Shown piece by piece: positions 26,401 through 55,933 of a DNA stretch of 64,000 nt (its first letter is position 1; each line of letters opens with the position of its first letter). The DNA is taken from NCBI GenBank assembly GCA_964036295.1, contig OZ038470.1, positions 5,311,578-5,375,577 of the forward strand. Direction: 5' to 3'. A program made the position numbers and the translations under genes. The stretch is from Plumapathes pennacea (taxonomy: Eukaryota; Cnidaria; Anthozoa; Antipatharia; Myriopathidae). The notes beneath the pieces are model-generated. The model saw only the letters and a list, made by a program, of their open reading frames with translations. It did not search any database and had not been told where the DNA came from.

Positions 26401-27815
26401 ACTCGTTTCTTGTCTTGTCTTTTTTCTTTTTCTTTTTTCGGTGCACGGGAAGTAGTTACCAAGTCTGCCAAGCCAGCGCGCGTTTCATGACACAGCACAT
26501 TGGAACATATGCGTGTGCTGACTGTTGTAACTACTTCCTTGAACCGTCACGTTCATCGGTAAATAGTAGATAGTGCTTTGTTTCACTGTTTTTTTTAGCA
26601 TGTCATTCCGCACGCCTCTCAGTAACAGCGCGTGGGAGAGAAACCTCAACTTCCTGTCTGGTTTGACCTTTAGTTCCTTGTTAATGTCGCATGTTCTTTT
26701 CCTTGCACACTTCGTTTGGCTCAATACTTCTCAGAATTTTGCGGGTAGTTCTATGCCGCACGTTTCTCACTGTTTCTCACGTTTCTCACTACCCTGACCA
26801 GCTGATAAAATGCAGAGCAGAATACACAATTTCCCATAGAAATGTCAGCCTATACATTTTGTCGTCACGGCTAAAATCACACCTACCCAGACAAATAAAG
26901 ACAAAATCTGCACCTTAAATTCAGACTAAAACGGCTTCAAAACGTTACCCTTTGGACCGACAAGTGCCTATGTTTTATTGGGTTAAACCATGGACTTCAT
27001 TGAACGCGAAATACTTTGCCAGTTTGACTGAAACGTGACTCAGGGCGTACGCCAGTACGGTCAGTGAATTCTCCCAACCATTTAAGAGAAAACATATGAA
27101 GGGCACAATGAGAATCGATGTAAATGAGAACTTGGAAGTTAATTCTGGCAGTTCACGAGAGTAGATTTTGACACATTTTTTTAGATCAACGAAATCTGCG
27201 AAGTACTTCAACTTGAGAACGGAAAAAGCATAAGCTTCACTCATTACCACAGAGAAATAAGTTGAACTGAAACTCAGCTAGTTCCTGGACCTGATTTTCA
27301 GAATATATGCAGACTCCGTGGAGCTCGAGACGGCATGAAAATTAGGCTATACCAGCTACTGCTGTTTACCGCTGGCAGGACTTGCTGCCTGTTGTGTGCT
27401 AGGAAGTGACGTCATTCCGACACGCCCCCTGAACATAAGCGGTGTAGGCGCTGGACTCGGGTCCCGAACTGGAATCGAGATTGAGGGAATATCATTTCCA
27501 TCTTCTTTATCGAGTCTAAAAAACGTCTCCTGTCTTGGGACGCGCTGCCACAGTATTTGATTTTAAGAGAGATCAGGGCCCGAATTTTAAGTCTTTGAGA
27601 AGCTATCTCTCACCAAACGACCGCTTATTATGTTTGGAGCTAAAACAACTTTCAACAGTTAATCTGCATCAACACTCTACAGTTGGCCAATTAGGTTTGG
27701 GACCAGATAAAAGAAACGCCTGAAGCCGCGACGAAAATGACACAAGATTAAAATCGGGTCAACGGAGATGTCAATCTAGAGTGAAAGTATCCGGGAAATA
27801 TACAGGAGACTTTAC

Positions 27816-27930
27816 TTGAAAAAGACACATCAGTTTCAGTACTTATTTTCATGAATACGTGATCACACGCCGGTTCTCTAGTTTCACTTGGATCACCCGC
27901 TTTTTCCGATTTCAAATGATCCGACGACAT
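27816..27930 (-). CDS. Candidate alternative first exon (PLEKHG5?), MSSDHLKSEK...
   Basis: ATG at 27930 opens 38 codons plus one base, ending at a consensus donor (A|gtaaag). Phase 1 is the phase that PLEKHG5 exon 2 or exon 3 needs. The peptide is hydrophilic (SEKAGDPSETREPACDH) with no recognised domain. It could instead begin an unrelated gene or be chance. Confidence 0.35.
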
Positions 27931-29105
27931 TTAGAAACTACAACCTTATTCAACACTTATCACCTATCTAATCTTCCAGCAATAAACAAGGCTGGGCGCT
28001 AGAAGCCATCGTGCTTGATCTGTGTACCTCCCAGTCACGTCCCACAAACTTGGTCGCATGTGGAACTTGGCAGGATGTTCAAAATATAACATATCTTTTG
28101 ATGGGATTACGAGAGCTAAATTTATAATAAAGATATTTCTGCTTAGAGAACCAGAAATACATTTTTGCGGCATTCCACTCAATCGGAAGGCGTCTGCATT
28201 AACCACTTGTAGTATTTTGAGCGGCTCTCACTCACACGCATGACTCTCCCCTTTGCACCCTCATCATGTTGAAGCGGTTTCAAAGTCACAAAGTACCAAA
28301 GATGCAGGGCAGGTTTAGACCTCGTGTGTATAAAAAAAACATTCATGAGTCAGCCATTGGCCATATGATTTTTTCTGAGTATCGAAAACATGACCGGCCT
28401 GGTGATAGGAGAGAAATCAGTGAAGTTTTACATCTTTTGTTTCACTGCTCTCTCTTAAACAATCAACAAGTTAAAATAGGTTAATCGAGAAGACTCTAGA
28501 TTAGTAGACATGTGAATTAAATTTCAGTGAAATTGTATGTATCTTTTAATCTGCCCATATATGCTTAAACCAGACACCTGAATGGCAAAAATGTATCAGC
28601 AGAATACTAATCGAGAGAGAAACGAAATTCCTAAAATTGCCCTTTGATTTTTACCGTCGTTGAAATGCCGACCACTTCGAAGCGCCTCTTTAGATCACAA
28701 AGAGCACTGTCAGGTAAAAATATCGTATGGAAAATAAAACGGATCAGGCTAAATAGATTTTATAAATGACTCAAAGGGAGGCGGTTTTCCTGAGCTGCTG
28801 TGCCAAAATGGACCAGAATTATTACCATCAAAATCGAACTAAGCGTGTCATAAGTTATATGTGTAATGAAGTTCCGCTTTCTATCTGACTAATAAAATAT
28901 ATACAATTCACGCGAGTTCAGTCCAGGAACTCCACTGGCATGCAAGTTAACTAGCGGCATGCAAACGGAATTAGTCGCGTAACGGTCGGTGAACAATAAG
29001 ACACTGCCTGGATATATAGTTCCAGTATCACTTGCCAACTAATAAACAAAGAAACTTTCCGCGAAAATATTAACACGATACATTATACAAAAGAACAAAC
29101 CTCAC

Positions 29106-29211
29106 CTGTATCCCTAACGATGACAGAAATAAGCGTCACAGGGACGAACGTCGAAGCGAAATAACTAGTGAGTTCTTCCTCATAATACACTGGCAAAATG
29201 TGACGTGCCAT
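29106..29211 (-). CDS. Candidate alternative first exon (PLEKHG5?), MARHILPVYY...
   Basis: ATG at 29211 opens 35 codons plus one base, ending at donor CAG|gtgagg, phase 1. The peptide has an acidic YYEEELTSYF stretch and then a hydrophobic run (FVPVTLISVIV). An in-frame ATG lies 4 codons upstream. No family recognised. Confidence 0.35.
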
Positions 29212-31767
29212 ATGCTTTAGCATAGTTTTGATCTTCGCCAGGGCTTATGCCATAACGAGTCGTGAAAATATGTTTATACTTGAACCAGGAAACTGATCTC
29301 ACACTAGTGGAGGCCAAGCGGATGCGTTTCATTATAATCGATGGGGGAATGACGCATCTTCTAAGGCTACAGCCGGAATTACCGCGCCCAGAAGTAAATT
29401 TGTTAACGAGTACGTCAGCTAAACAAACCAGTTACTCCTCTCGGGCCTACGCAATGAATTTGGGGAAAATACGGCAAAACAAAAGGCTTACCGGTGCAAC
29501 CCAAGACGAAAATCTCAATTATACACATCGGCGAGCTAGTGGGAGCTCTGTTGTACAAAGGCCATACGGTGGTGACGAACGGCCGAGATTTTTTCGTACA
29601 TGGAGAAGTTTACTTAGTACTGTGAATTCATTACAGCTTGTCGCTCAAGGGCTGCCCAGCCGATAGACCATTGAGAAGGCATCTTGCGAAGTGCAGTATT
29701 GGGACTACTATTCGCTCAATCACATAAGCCAGTTTGCTGTTTGTCAGGGAAACCCGGGAAACGGGGTCCTTGTTATATTGGCGGAACGTGAAAAAATCGT
29801 TACAAAAACAATCCACTTCAAAATACTGCCTGGTGCATCATCTAAAAATACATACTGTAAAATGCTCACTCTTTTTTCAGATTGGAAAAGCGTTTAGAAA
29901 AGATTTAACGCAAAAACAACAACAACACACAAAAAAAAAAAAACCAAAGACAACACCAAGATAAAAGCAACAAAACTCAACAAAAACAAGAAAGAAGTGA
30001 AAGGCAAGTAAAGTTAGCTGTATAAGTCTATAAAGTCCTGGTATGAAGAAAATTGCAAGCATTGCCTTTTGGGTTCAATTCAAGTTAGGTCAGTATTTCC
30101 AAAAAAAAAACTCCCTTGTTCAGGTTTAATGTGTTAAGTGCCAAGCCAAGATCACAATATATTCTAGTCTGTCGATTTATAGCTTATTATAAACTAACGT
30201 CTCTCGGAAGTTCCGATAAATTTAAACCCGGGCTTTAGGGAATGCCTTCGGTCTGACGTCACACAAATAATGTCACGTCCAGAGCGAAAGGCTCACGCAC
30301 TGCGCAGTTTGTTGCAGACTCAGAACAAACGATTTAATAGAAAATATAATGGTTATAAAGAAAGATATAACTTTTAGTGTTTAAAAGTGAATTTCAAACC
30401 GTACTCAAGCTGCTGAAATGTCAAATGGAATCTAAAGGTGTGACCACTCAAATGAAAACTCTCGATCATGACAGTAACGTGTTCACGTTGTCGCAAAGGT
30501 TATGAGAAGTTACATTTGATGGTTGGTTTGGACGGTTAACTACGTGCAATTTGTATGCAGCGAGCGTTGGGAAGTAATTGATATTCACTATGGGTGTTAC
30601 ACGATGCAATGATTCCATTAGTTTTGCTGCCATGCACATTAGTCTGACCAGAAGGCGGTTTGACTTTTCTCAAAACTGTCGCGCAACGTGCGGTCAACGC
30701 GTGATTATCGACGCTGTTGGATTGAAAACAGCTTTATCTGCGTATGTTTTCGCCGGAAAGTCAAATTCACGACCTTTATATGCGATGTGTACATAGGAAA
30801 CGGTCATACTAATGCAGTGAAACAGGCCTAACTTTGCTTAACCTTGGTCAGTTGCTCATGCAATTGATCCTTTCGGCGCATTCATTCTCGCCCTTGAAAC
30901 TTCGTGTGTTTGAACTTTGCTGCGCTAAATTTTCCACAGTGCCGTTGACTTGGTCGTTAAGTCACACAGCACTTTTTCTTTACGTCAAACATATTTTACG
31001 TTACTCACAAGTCCACTTAGAGTGAGTAGTGAATTTTAACCTAATCGATACCCCCAATACGCGGACTGTGGTCGTTAGGAGTATGTGGTGATACAGAGCA
31101 TGATGATATGACGTATTGATGGTAAAGACGGTCGTAACATGGCACCCAGTGTACTATATCTAGAATTTAGCTACAGATTTTAAGGCTGACTACAAATGTC
31201 TGATTAATGGGTCATATATAGGTCTTCTCTATCCAATGACAGCTCTCAATGAAACAGCATTGCATAATATAATGCAGTTATTTTCAATGACAATTTTTAC
31301 GTTTTCAAATCATAGTATTTCAAAGAGAATGGGAAGGAATTTACTGTTATGTTGTTGTTCTCTCGTCTAGGCGCTAAAGGCTGCATCGCGAACTTTTCGG
31401 ATAATTTCAAATTTGTTTGTGACAAAAATACGACACGAAACGAAAGTCAGTAGACGGGCACCCGCCGCCGGCGGCAAGAGGAACACGAATTTACCGACGA
31501 GCAGACAGAGAGAAATACAGTTAGGCTCTCACTATAAACCGACTCCGGCAAGACGCATAATTAAGGGCTTCTTTCGTGAAATGGTGATAACGGAGATAAA
31601 TTTTCGATTATTTGATCACTGAATTGAATTGCTACTGGACATTCACTTTAGTCCGACAGCGGTTAATTGCAATATTTCAACACATTTCACCCTTGTAACA
31701 GCTTTAGCTACAACGGATCGAGTACAATTATCATCTGAACAGGTGCACAATTTAAAAAAACTCTTAC

Positions 31768-31909
31768 CTTCGCTAATTTTGTAGCAGAAATCCTTCACAA
31801 GCCCGACAGAAGTTACCAGTATAAACTCCATCGTTAGGCGGTATTCATTTTGTTTGTTGACATGCCCTACTTCGGTGTCAAGAAAGAGGGCAGACAAAAT
31901 GGCGTCCAT
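31768..31909 (-). CDS. Candidate alternative first exon (PLEKHG5?), MDAILSALFL...
   Basis: ATG at 31909, in good context (caaaATGG), opens 47 codons plus one base and ends at donor GAAG|gtaaga, phase 1. It contains NKQNEYRLTMEFILVTSVGL. It is the best formed of the three candidates but has no recognised homology, so it may be the first exon of another minus-strand gene. Confidence 0.38.
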
Positions 31910-32305
31910 CCAACATCGCTAAGACACTCTTACTTTTCAATGACTTGGTTTTCCTCTGCGCAGCGAATTGTTTGTGCAAAACAGAAAACCACTTTCGTTT
32001 TGTTGTTGTAAACACGTTGGAAAAACGCGTGTGGGCAAAGGCAAAAGCTTTGGGTTCGAGTTTTCACTTATCTTAACCGACAGGTGTGTTTTAAACAATG
32101 CAATATTCGATTGGGAAAGCGTTTGCCTTTAATTACGGATAAATGTGTTTGGTGCTATAATCGAAAGTGGTCGAATATAACACATTACTCAACAGTGACA
32201 CGAATAACGATTTAGTTTAATTTATTTAAAAACGATTGTCGTCGGATATCAAAGCGTGTTTGAAAATCCTGTGGTAGCTTTATTTTATGCGGTGTGTTCC
32301 GTATG

Positions 32306-32575
32306 TAAAGACCTGGCAAAACGAGGACACATCGTGGCGGCAACATTGCTAGCACGCGCATGTTTACCAAATGTTGCCCCGTTTTGTCACGCGCGAAACA
32401 TTTGTTGCCGACACAAAATTTGTGTCTTGGACACAAGAAATGTTTCTGAAAACCTCAGAAACATCAGTTGTGTCTGCGCTGTGCGCAACAAGGTTGCCGT
32501 ACGTTTTGCCACCCTGGCAACATCGAAGGACACAATGTTGCCGGAAAAATGTGTCCTCGTTTTGTCAGACCTTAA
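32306..32575. mobile_element. MITE (CCTGGCAAAACGAGGACAC ends), copy 1, TAA duplication
   Basis: Element 32309-32572 starts AGACCTGGCAAAACGAGGAC and ends with the complement (GTCCTCGTTTTGTCAGACCT), bordered by TAA on both sides. The inside contains GGCAACATTG and GAAACATTTG motifs in both orientations. PIF/Harbinger-like by target site; no transposase. Confidence 0.78.
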
Positions 32576-32584
32576 GAGGGTTCC

Positions 32585-32845
32585 TTATGGCCTGGCAAAA
32601 CGAGGACACATGGTGGCGGCAACATTGTGTCCTTCAATGTTTCCAGGGTGGCAAAACGTGCGGCAACATTGTTGTGTTCCGCGTAGACACAACAAATGTT
32701 TCTGAAGTTTTTCAGATTTGACATAGACAAATTTGTGTCCGCAACAAATGTTTCGCGCGTGGCAAAACGGGGCAACATTTGGGAAACATGCGCGTGCTAG
32801 CAAGCATGTTGCCGCCACATGTGTCCTCGTTTTGCCAGGCCTTTA
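32585..32845. mobile_element. MITE, same family, copy 2, TTA duplication
   Basis: Element 32588-32842 starts TGGCCTGGCAAAACGAGGAC and ends TCCTCGTTTTGCCAGGCCT, bordered by TTA on both sides. It lies only 15 bp from copy 1. Open frames in the pair on both strands are repeat-derived. Confidence 0.78.
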
Positions 32846-34096
32846 CAACAACCAAATCAAGAACTGCGCCGGTAAGATATCAAGCGGTTGCAAAGTCATG
32901 TTTTGGATTCTCTTTCAATATTCAAATCTTATCTTGGCTTTCAATTTACAATTGATGTCACGGCATATTGCATTGCCAACAGTGGCTAATTTATTGGCCA
33001 AAACAAAATCAAAGACAAACCGAGGATGTAAATTATTTTTAAAAAAGATTTATAACGATAAAGGCATTTGTTGTGCTTCTATCAGATGAGTTTACAATAT
33101 TTTTGTGACCCAAACTAATGCACATATTGCATATCGTATGTCAAGACTCAGGAATACAATGCTTTGCGCTTTCTTTTTTCGATTTCATTCGGGACAAAAC
33201 TGTGCATGTCTACTCGGCAAACCGATTTTCAGGTTAAAATGATGAATATTTGCAAAGAAATCGTATTTCTAAAACGTTTATTGTATCCGATTGCCAAATA
33301 ACTGTAAGCTTACCTAAGTTCAGTAGTGACGCCGTGCTTTTCTGGAGGAACCATTCTCGGTATCTTTTTCCGTTGAAAATAAGCAAAGAGTTCAAATCTT
33401 CCAAATTGACGTCAGTTTTTTTTTCTCGGCGAAGCGCCTCGTGGATCCACAACTTTTTGACAATGTTATGACACGTTTCATGATCAATAAGAGGACAGAC
33501 ACATAAAAAACTGACGTCAATTTGTTTTTTACAATAACAAAACTCAAGCGACGACGCGGGGAAAACACGCAAGAAAACTGGATTTTGTTCGATTTGACCG
33601 AAATGTTGTCAACAACTTTTCCCGCTTTCTAATTGGTCGAGGTTGAAATTCAAGACATTTCATTGGCTAAAAAGTGACAGTTTGACGTGAGCATTTCGCG
33701 CGTGCAAAATAAAATTTTGTCAAAGAAGTTGGAAAGAAATGAAACTAGCCGCTTTTCTGCTGCGGTTTTCTCGACAATTTCAAGACAAAGCTCAAGGAAA
33801 TTCGCCTCTGAAGACTTCTGGTTCTCTACTTCAAATGCCGAATGTCGCTTTTGCAAGAACTGAGGTAAAATTGAAGCTAAATTCACCTTCTTCGTCCAAA
33901 TCACTGTCGTCAGCACTCGATTTTATGTGTCTGTCCTCTTATTGATAATGAAAATTAGCCAATCACAAAGCGAGAAACTGACGTGTTATTGTAATTTGTT
34001 ATCAACTCGGTTTTCCCGCCCTTTTGATGCGCGGGATGCGCGCCGCGCGGCTGGAGTGAGGGAGAAGTGCCGCTGACCAGGTAGGCGAGGCGTGAG

Positions 34097-34488
34097 ATGG
34101 CGGACGAGTCACATGGTCTGTTTCTTGCTTCTTCTCAAGTCTACAGGTCAAGCTTACCAGCTTAAAATATTGTCTACCATCTAGTATAACTTGTATACTA
34201 CTTGTATACCAACTAGTATATCTTGTTTAAACCTGCTTCTCGTTTTTTATCTTGTTTACTACATACGAACATTTTCGTTCGTTCGCAAGGGAGTTTGTAA
34301 ATCCGGCCCTATATTTTTAAGTCCGTTGGCGGTCGCCTTAACGTTCTAATCCACTGTATATTTTCACCCACAGATTGGATTGGGTCGAGAATCTCAAATC
34401 TCCGACGTGCAACCCAAAAATTCGTTTCTGCTTCACGCGTGGTCCCACTCCAGGAGGGAAAACCATACATGTTTACCCTTTGACTTAA
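34097..34488 (+). CDS. Doubtful two-exon small gene (54 aa)
   Basis: A GC-rich stretch (34,020-34,095) precedes a strong start context (gagATGGCGG) at 34097. Exon 1 (34097-34146, ending CTACAG|gtcaag) can join exon 2 (34374-34488) at a good acceptor (ttttcacccacag). The joined frame begins MADESHGLFLASSQVYR, includes FCFTRGPTPGGK and stops at 34486-34488. I recognise no family. The downstream exon could also be read in another frame as part of a longer transcript. Confidence 0.3.
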
Positions 34489-34989
34489 AGACCCTGCTGT
34501 TAGAATTGAAAACAGGTACACAACATGTTACAATGTTTTTATGTTCTCGTTTCTCTAAACAGTTTAAGTGGCCCGGCGTTAATAGAGGGCCGCTTATATA
34601 CAGGTTCAGCTTCCAAGACGTCAGAGATAGGAAGTTGTTGGACGGGCATTTCGCAGGACCGAAATTAGACATCAATTCACAGACGATCGTCAGATACCGT
34701 AACTTTTCCCCTTTCGGGGAACGCTATTACGACTGTGTGTTTCTTTCGATCTAAAAAATCAAACTGTAAAATTTCACATCGTATGCATGCAAGCCCCCTT
34801 CTTGTACACAACTTAAGTTCTACAAATGTATCGAACTAACTTTATACTCGAGTTACTTTTGAGTTTCTTGGCTCAAAGTTTTGAGGTTTTACAAGCGTTT
34901 TACAAGGTGAACACACGGTTGAAAATGCATTTCCGCTGCTCAAAAGTGAAAGGGTAAGGGAGAGATGCAGATACTGCAGTTTGTATGTT

Positions 34990-35442
34990 TTACGAGTCAC
35001 CATCGTCACAGCATGTCTGGCACGTGCACTCAAATATAATTTCTACCAGTTTGTCGACTTGTGGTACGTCCCGTCCGGGGCACTGGAGACTAATCTTGCG
35101 CCAAGTCTTGAAGGAGGGTTTGCACCAATCGCAATACTTCAGGCTATCCTGTGGGATGCTATCCCGAGGAAACATCTGCGGGAGCCTGTATGAATAGCAT
35201 TGCCCCACACACGCTTTGTTTTTCAGACTTTCTGGTTTGCAGCCTTTCACTTGTACGATTTGTTTGATATCTGTCGCTTTACACCAGCTCTTCTGCTTCG
35301 GGAACAGCGGCACAGTCTGTATCGGGGATCTGTAGCGCCCAGCCTGCGCGGTTGTCGTGTTGTTCTCACAGTGCACTCGCTGAACATACAGGGGGACTAG
35401 GACGAGTAGCACCAGGACGAGGCTCAGGGCATAAAATTTCAT
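34990..35442 (-). CDS. NBL1: Secreted DAN-family BMP antagonist, NBL1-like
   Basis: DAN proteins are secreted cystine-knot antagonists that bind BMP/GDF ligands outside the cell. The 150-aa frame starts with a signal peptide (MKFYALSLVLVLLVLVPLY, cleaved near HC25). The cystine-knot domain spans residues about 54-145: WCKATDIKQIV, GC (68), ACVGQCYSYRLP, YCDWCKP, LQCPG (121), then VPQVDKLVEIIFECTCQTC. The spacing follows vertebrate NBL1 (WC..KNITQIV...GC...CLGQCFSYSVP...CDSCMP...L.CPG..VPRVDKLVEKILHCSCQAC) closely, including the linker glycine of the knot. The coding part is a single exon; the in-frame upstream ATG at 35517 would place 25 polar residues ahead of the signal peptide and is less likely. 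Divergent from PIK3R4, whose start lies 1.86 kb away. Confidence 0.9.
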   Translation of the reverse strand: MKFYALSLVLVLLVLVPLYVQRVHCENNTTTAQAGRYRSPIQTVPLFPKQKSWCKATDIKQIVQVKGCKPESLKNKACVGQCYSYRLPQMFPRDSIPQDSLKYCDWCKPSFKTWRKISLQCPGRDVPQVDKLVEIIFECTCQTCCDDGDS

Positions 35443-37300
35443 TCTGTGCTTTGCTGAGCTTCTGCGTTTTAATAGTGAGATATCACGAGAAATCAATATA
35501 ACATCAGCGCTTGACACGAGGATATATTACATATAGACAACACTATGCTAACACAGACTCCCACACTCAGCACACACACACACACACGCTGCATGCTGGT
35601 TGGTAAGTAATATTAAACCAGTCATATGACCACTCGCTACGTCGCTACTGCTAGAAGTTTCATCTTGTTTCATTCTTTAAGTAGAAGTTGAAAAAGAAAA
35701 GCGTATAACACTGACTTACCTTTTTATTGCAACTGATAGCAAAACCTTGCGGAACTTTGGTTAAGCTGAACCTGTTAGCGAGAAAGAGTCGGAGTTTGTT
35801 TCAGTATCCGGAGGTTCGAACGAACGATTCCCTTTGGCTTCTAATGCCCTAAAGGTGGTGTTACACTGGTCGATTTGCAACGACGATTTGCAACGCCGAT
35901 TTGCTCCAAATTCACGCAACGGTGTTGCAAGTTTATGAATCGCTTTCAAAAACTTGCAACACGTTGCAGCACTGCAAACATCGCGAAAAATCGTTCGCAA
36001 TGGGGTGTTACACCTGAAAAATTTTTAAAGCAACATCGTATCGTTGCAAATTGTCGTTGCAAATCGAGCAGTGTAACACCACTTTAAAAGGGTACGGCGA
36101 GTATGGAATCAAATGCAAACTTTCGATGACTATACAGCTAACAAACAGTTTTCGACTGATACGGCTTTCTGTCTTAGTCTATCAACGGGGACAGGGACCT
36201 GCATTCCATCTCGGTATTTGAGTGATGACGCCATAAAGCACTTCACTCCGACGATGCGCTAACGACGCTATAACGCTCCGCGAAACGTCAGTGAGACACG
36301 TCGTAGATTTACGGACGTTCAGCCCTTATCGGCATCAACGTCTGCAACGTTTGCTTCCTACAGGTTTTCGGCCACATGGCCCCACCAGCTATGCTGAATT
36401 ACTTACCGTGTACAAATATAAAGATACTTTACTTTTTTTAACGTTCACACACAGTAGCGACAGGGCCTAGCATTCCATAGTATTGTACCTCTCCTACATA
36501 TATACAAAGCTAGTTCACTCACAAGAATTCCAAACTATGGCAATACGTGGATGTGATTGCACTGTTTTTTCTCCGCCAGCTTGAGTCAGCCTGTGTTGTA
36601 TTTTTCGCGAGTTTTCTATTCGACTGTCACAGGCAACTCTAAAGGCATGTCTTGTTTGGCTTGTATGTTTACCAAAGCCGACTCTTCTGATTGATTTTGT
36701 TTACATATTTGGGACTTAACACTTTTGAAACAATCACAAGGTCTTTGATAGGATCCATGACTTGTATCAATATTTGAGGACTGAGTTTTACCTCCAGCAA
36801 AGCAGTCAAAGAGTGGCAATTTGATAGTATTATGCGTAGCCAAAAAATGTTATTTGTATAAAGTCCCTGGCTCTTAAAAAGGCGTTCGTCAGTTGCTGTA
36901 AGGTCTCGTTAATTCTTTTAGTGGCTCTGTACGCAAAAAACTGTCTAACCTTCCCGCCACAAAAAGCTGATCATGCGGGCTGCCAGACGTCACGTTCATG
37001 TCAATAATTACTAATTATTAGTTCCAGTCTCTCCACATATTGTCCTTCCCCCTCCCCCTGAGTTGACCTTTGTTTACTTCCATGAGTCCGGCCTGGTCAC
37101 TCGGCGCACTGCTTGTAAGAAGAAGGAAGCTCGGCGAGGTGGGAAAACTGTTTTATTTCTGCGATAGCAAAATGCTCTTAACATAGAGAAACTTGCCAGT
37201 AAATTGTACAACCAGGCAGTGTGACTGTGCAGCTGAGCACTGTTTTCTTCTGCGCGGTTATGGTGTTCTGTGAAGCGACACAGACCAAACTTGAAGCGTC
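35443..37300. promoter_or_regulatory. Divergent intergenic region between NBL1 and PIK3R4
   Basis: This 1.86-kb region must hold both promoters, since the genes are head-to-head. It contains a CA run near 35,569-35,588 and one MITE (35.85-36.08 kb). No TATA box is convincing at either start. Confidence 0.5.
35850..36087. mobile_element. MITE, TAA duplication, GGTGGTGTTACACTG ends
   Basis: Element 35853-36084 begins AGGTGGTGTTACACTGGTCG and ends with the near-complement CGAGCAGTGTAACACCACTT; TAA lies on both sides. Internal GATTTGCAACG motifs repeat. PIF/Harbinger-like by target site. Confidence 0.72.
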
Positions 37301-54672
<17,372 letters not shown>

Positions 54673-55933
54673 AAAGGAACATCGTCTGGTCGTGCGAAGA
54701 CTGAGTTATCAACTACAAGTTTCTTCTCCAGCTTTTTACCAGAGATATATCATAGAGTAGGGGAGAACTTGGAATTTGATAGCTTGCTGTCAACAAGGGA
54801 AGACAGCGGGTGCTACCAAACTGAGTGATCAACTTAGATTTTCGCCTTCAGTTTCTCACCAGATGTATATATATGTATAATTTATATTATACAGTGGGGA
54901 GAAATTGGAATCCGATAGATGATTTATAATGTGATAAAGCTCATATGTACGAACTGCTTGTAAGCACAGTGATATAAAGTCTGTTTTCATTTTCTCTATA
55001 TCTTCTATGTAGAGGGATGTATCCTTAATCTGCAGTTCATAAATATGATCTTTACCAAACAATTCATTTTATTCTCTTCATCTGGTGGGTATAAAATGAA
55101 TTTTTGACCTCCTCCCCGGCAGCGGTATCGCGGAGGTCATTGGGCAGAACCCCGTTTTATGACTCTACTTCTATAAATTCCTGGGACCGGTTGCATAAAG
55201 CGCCAACGCCCGGGACTAGGCGTTAGTTATTCATATTGTTCTTAAACGCCTAGTCCAGGGCGTTAGCGTTTTACGCAACCGGGCCCTGAACTGTCAACGT
55301 TTTGCCCTTAACTTTATTTTTAACGTTTATTTTTTCGACCGAGTCAGAGTGTTTTTATTTTTATTGAACTGTCGTTGTCTAGTGGAATGTTTACAATATA
55401 TATAAATTAAATATAATAGCTACTAATAGTTACTAAACTGCAAATTGCAGGTCCCAAAGAAAGTTGTCCTGAAATGTGTTGGTGTCGGTTAAAAGTAAAC
55501 CAAGGAAGAGGTCCAGGCAGCAATATTAATAAATAAATAAAAACTACGGAGACATTGGTGTTCTACTGCTTTATCTTCTCCCCTTCCCAATTTTACCACA
55601 TCCCGGCAAGCCGACGAGGACAGTTGGCAAGCTTCGTGAAGTTGCGGCATATTCCTCGTAAATCTTTCTCGAATGCTCGTCTAAGTCTCTTCGCGAGTGC
55701 CAGACTTCGTTGTCACTTTCCATTTTAAATTAATTCTTTCAGATCAATTCTTACTCACCCACACCCATCCTCGGGAAAAGACCCTGGGAACGAGGACCCA
55801 TTTAGCCTGCAGTTATCGGGTCAGCGGAGACAAAGCCGTACCAGGCTCCTCTCGTCCAATGTGTCAAGTGATTTTTTTTTTTTGTCAACATCGGTGTAAA
55901 TTTTCCGATAGTTTATCCAACGAAGCAGCCGAA
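54673..55933. other. Spacer between PIK3R4 and DNAJC16
   Basis: Contains PIK3R4 3' sequence with a candidate AATAAA at 55,528-55,533, a 108-bp inverted repeat (55,181-55,288; CTGGGACCGGTTGCATAAAG ends) and the DNAJC16 promoter. I saw no gene here. Confidence 0.6.
55181..55288. mobile_element. Palindromic mini-MITE
   Basis: CTGGGACCGGTTGCATAAAG, then CGCCTAG arms, pair with CGTTTTACGCAACCGGGCCCTG; about 45-bp arms around a short AT loop. Confidence 0.7.

Larger units (their letters stand above)
23449..34096. other. Spacer upstream of PLEKHG5, mostly non-coding
   Basis: AT-rich DNA with no exon matching a known family. It includes the PLEKHG5 promoter region, three candidate first exons listed separately, a CTGTCTGTC tract near 25.5 kb and two adjacent MITEs at 32.3-32.8 kb. 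At 33.4-34.0 kb an inverted pair around TCAATAAGAGGACAGACACA points to a further repeat. A minus-strand frame at 24,830-25,018 starts with a signal-anchor-like hydrophobic stretch (CCAVFLLLTVQFLATL), but I find no partner exon. Confidence 0.55.

Noticed and set aside
32212..33089. Several frames on both strands with VLPG/NVAP motifs
   Set aside because: They lie within two adjacent MITEs and mirror each other.
33234..33572. 112-codon minus-strand frame ending near a donor (IDHETCHNIVKKLW...)
   Set aside because: Its start overlaps an inverted-repeat sequence (CAATAAGAGGACAGACAC) and resembles repeat-derived peptides I recall from anthozoan gene models; no partner exon.
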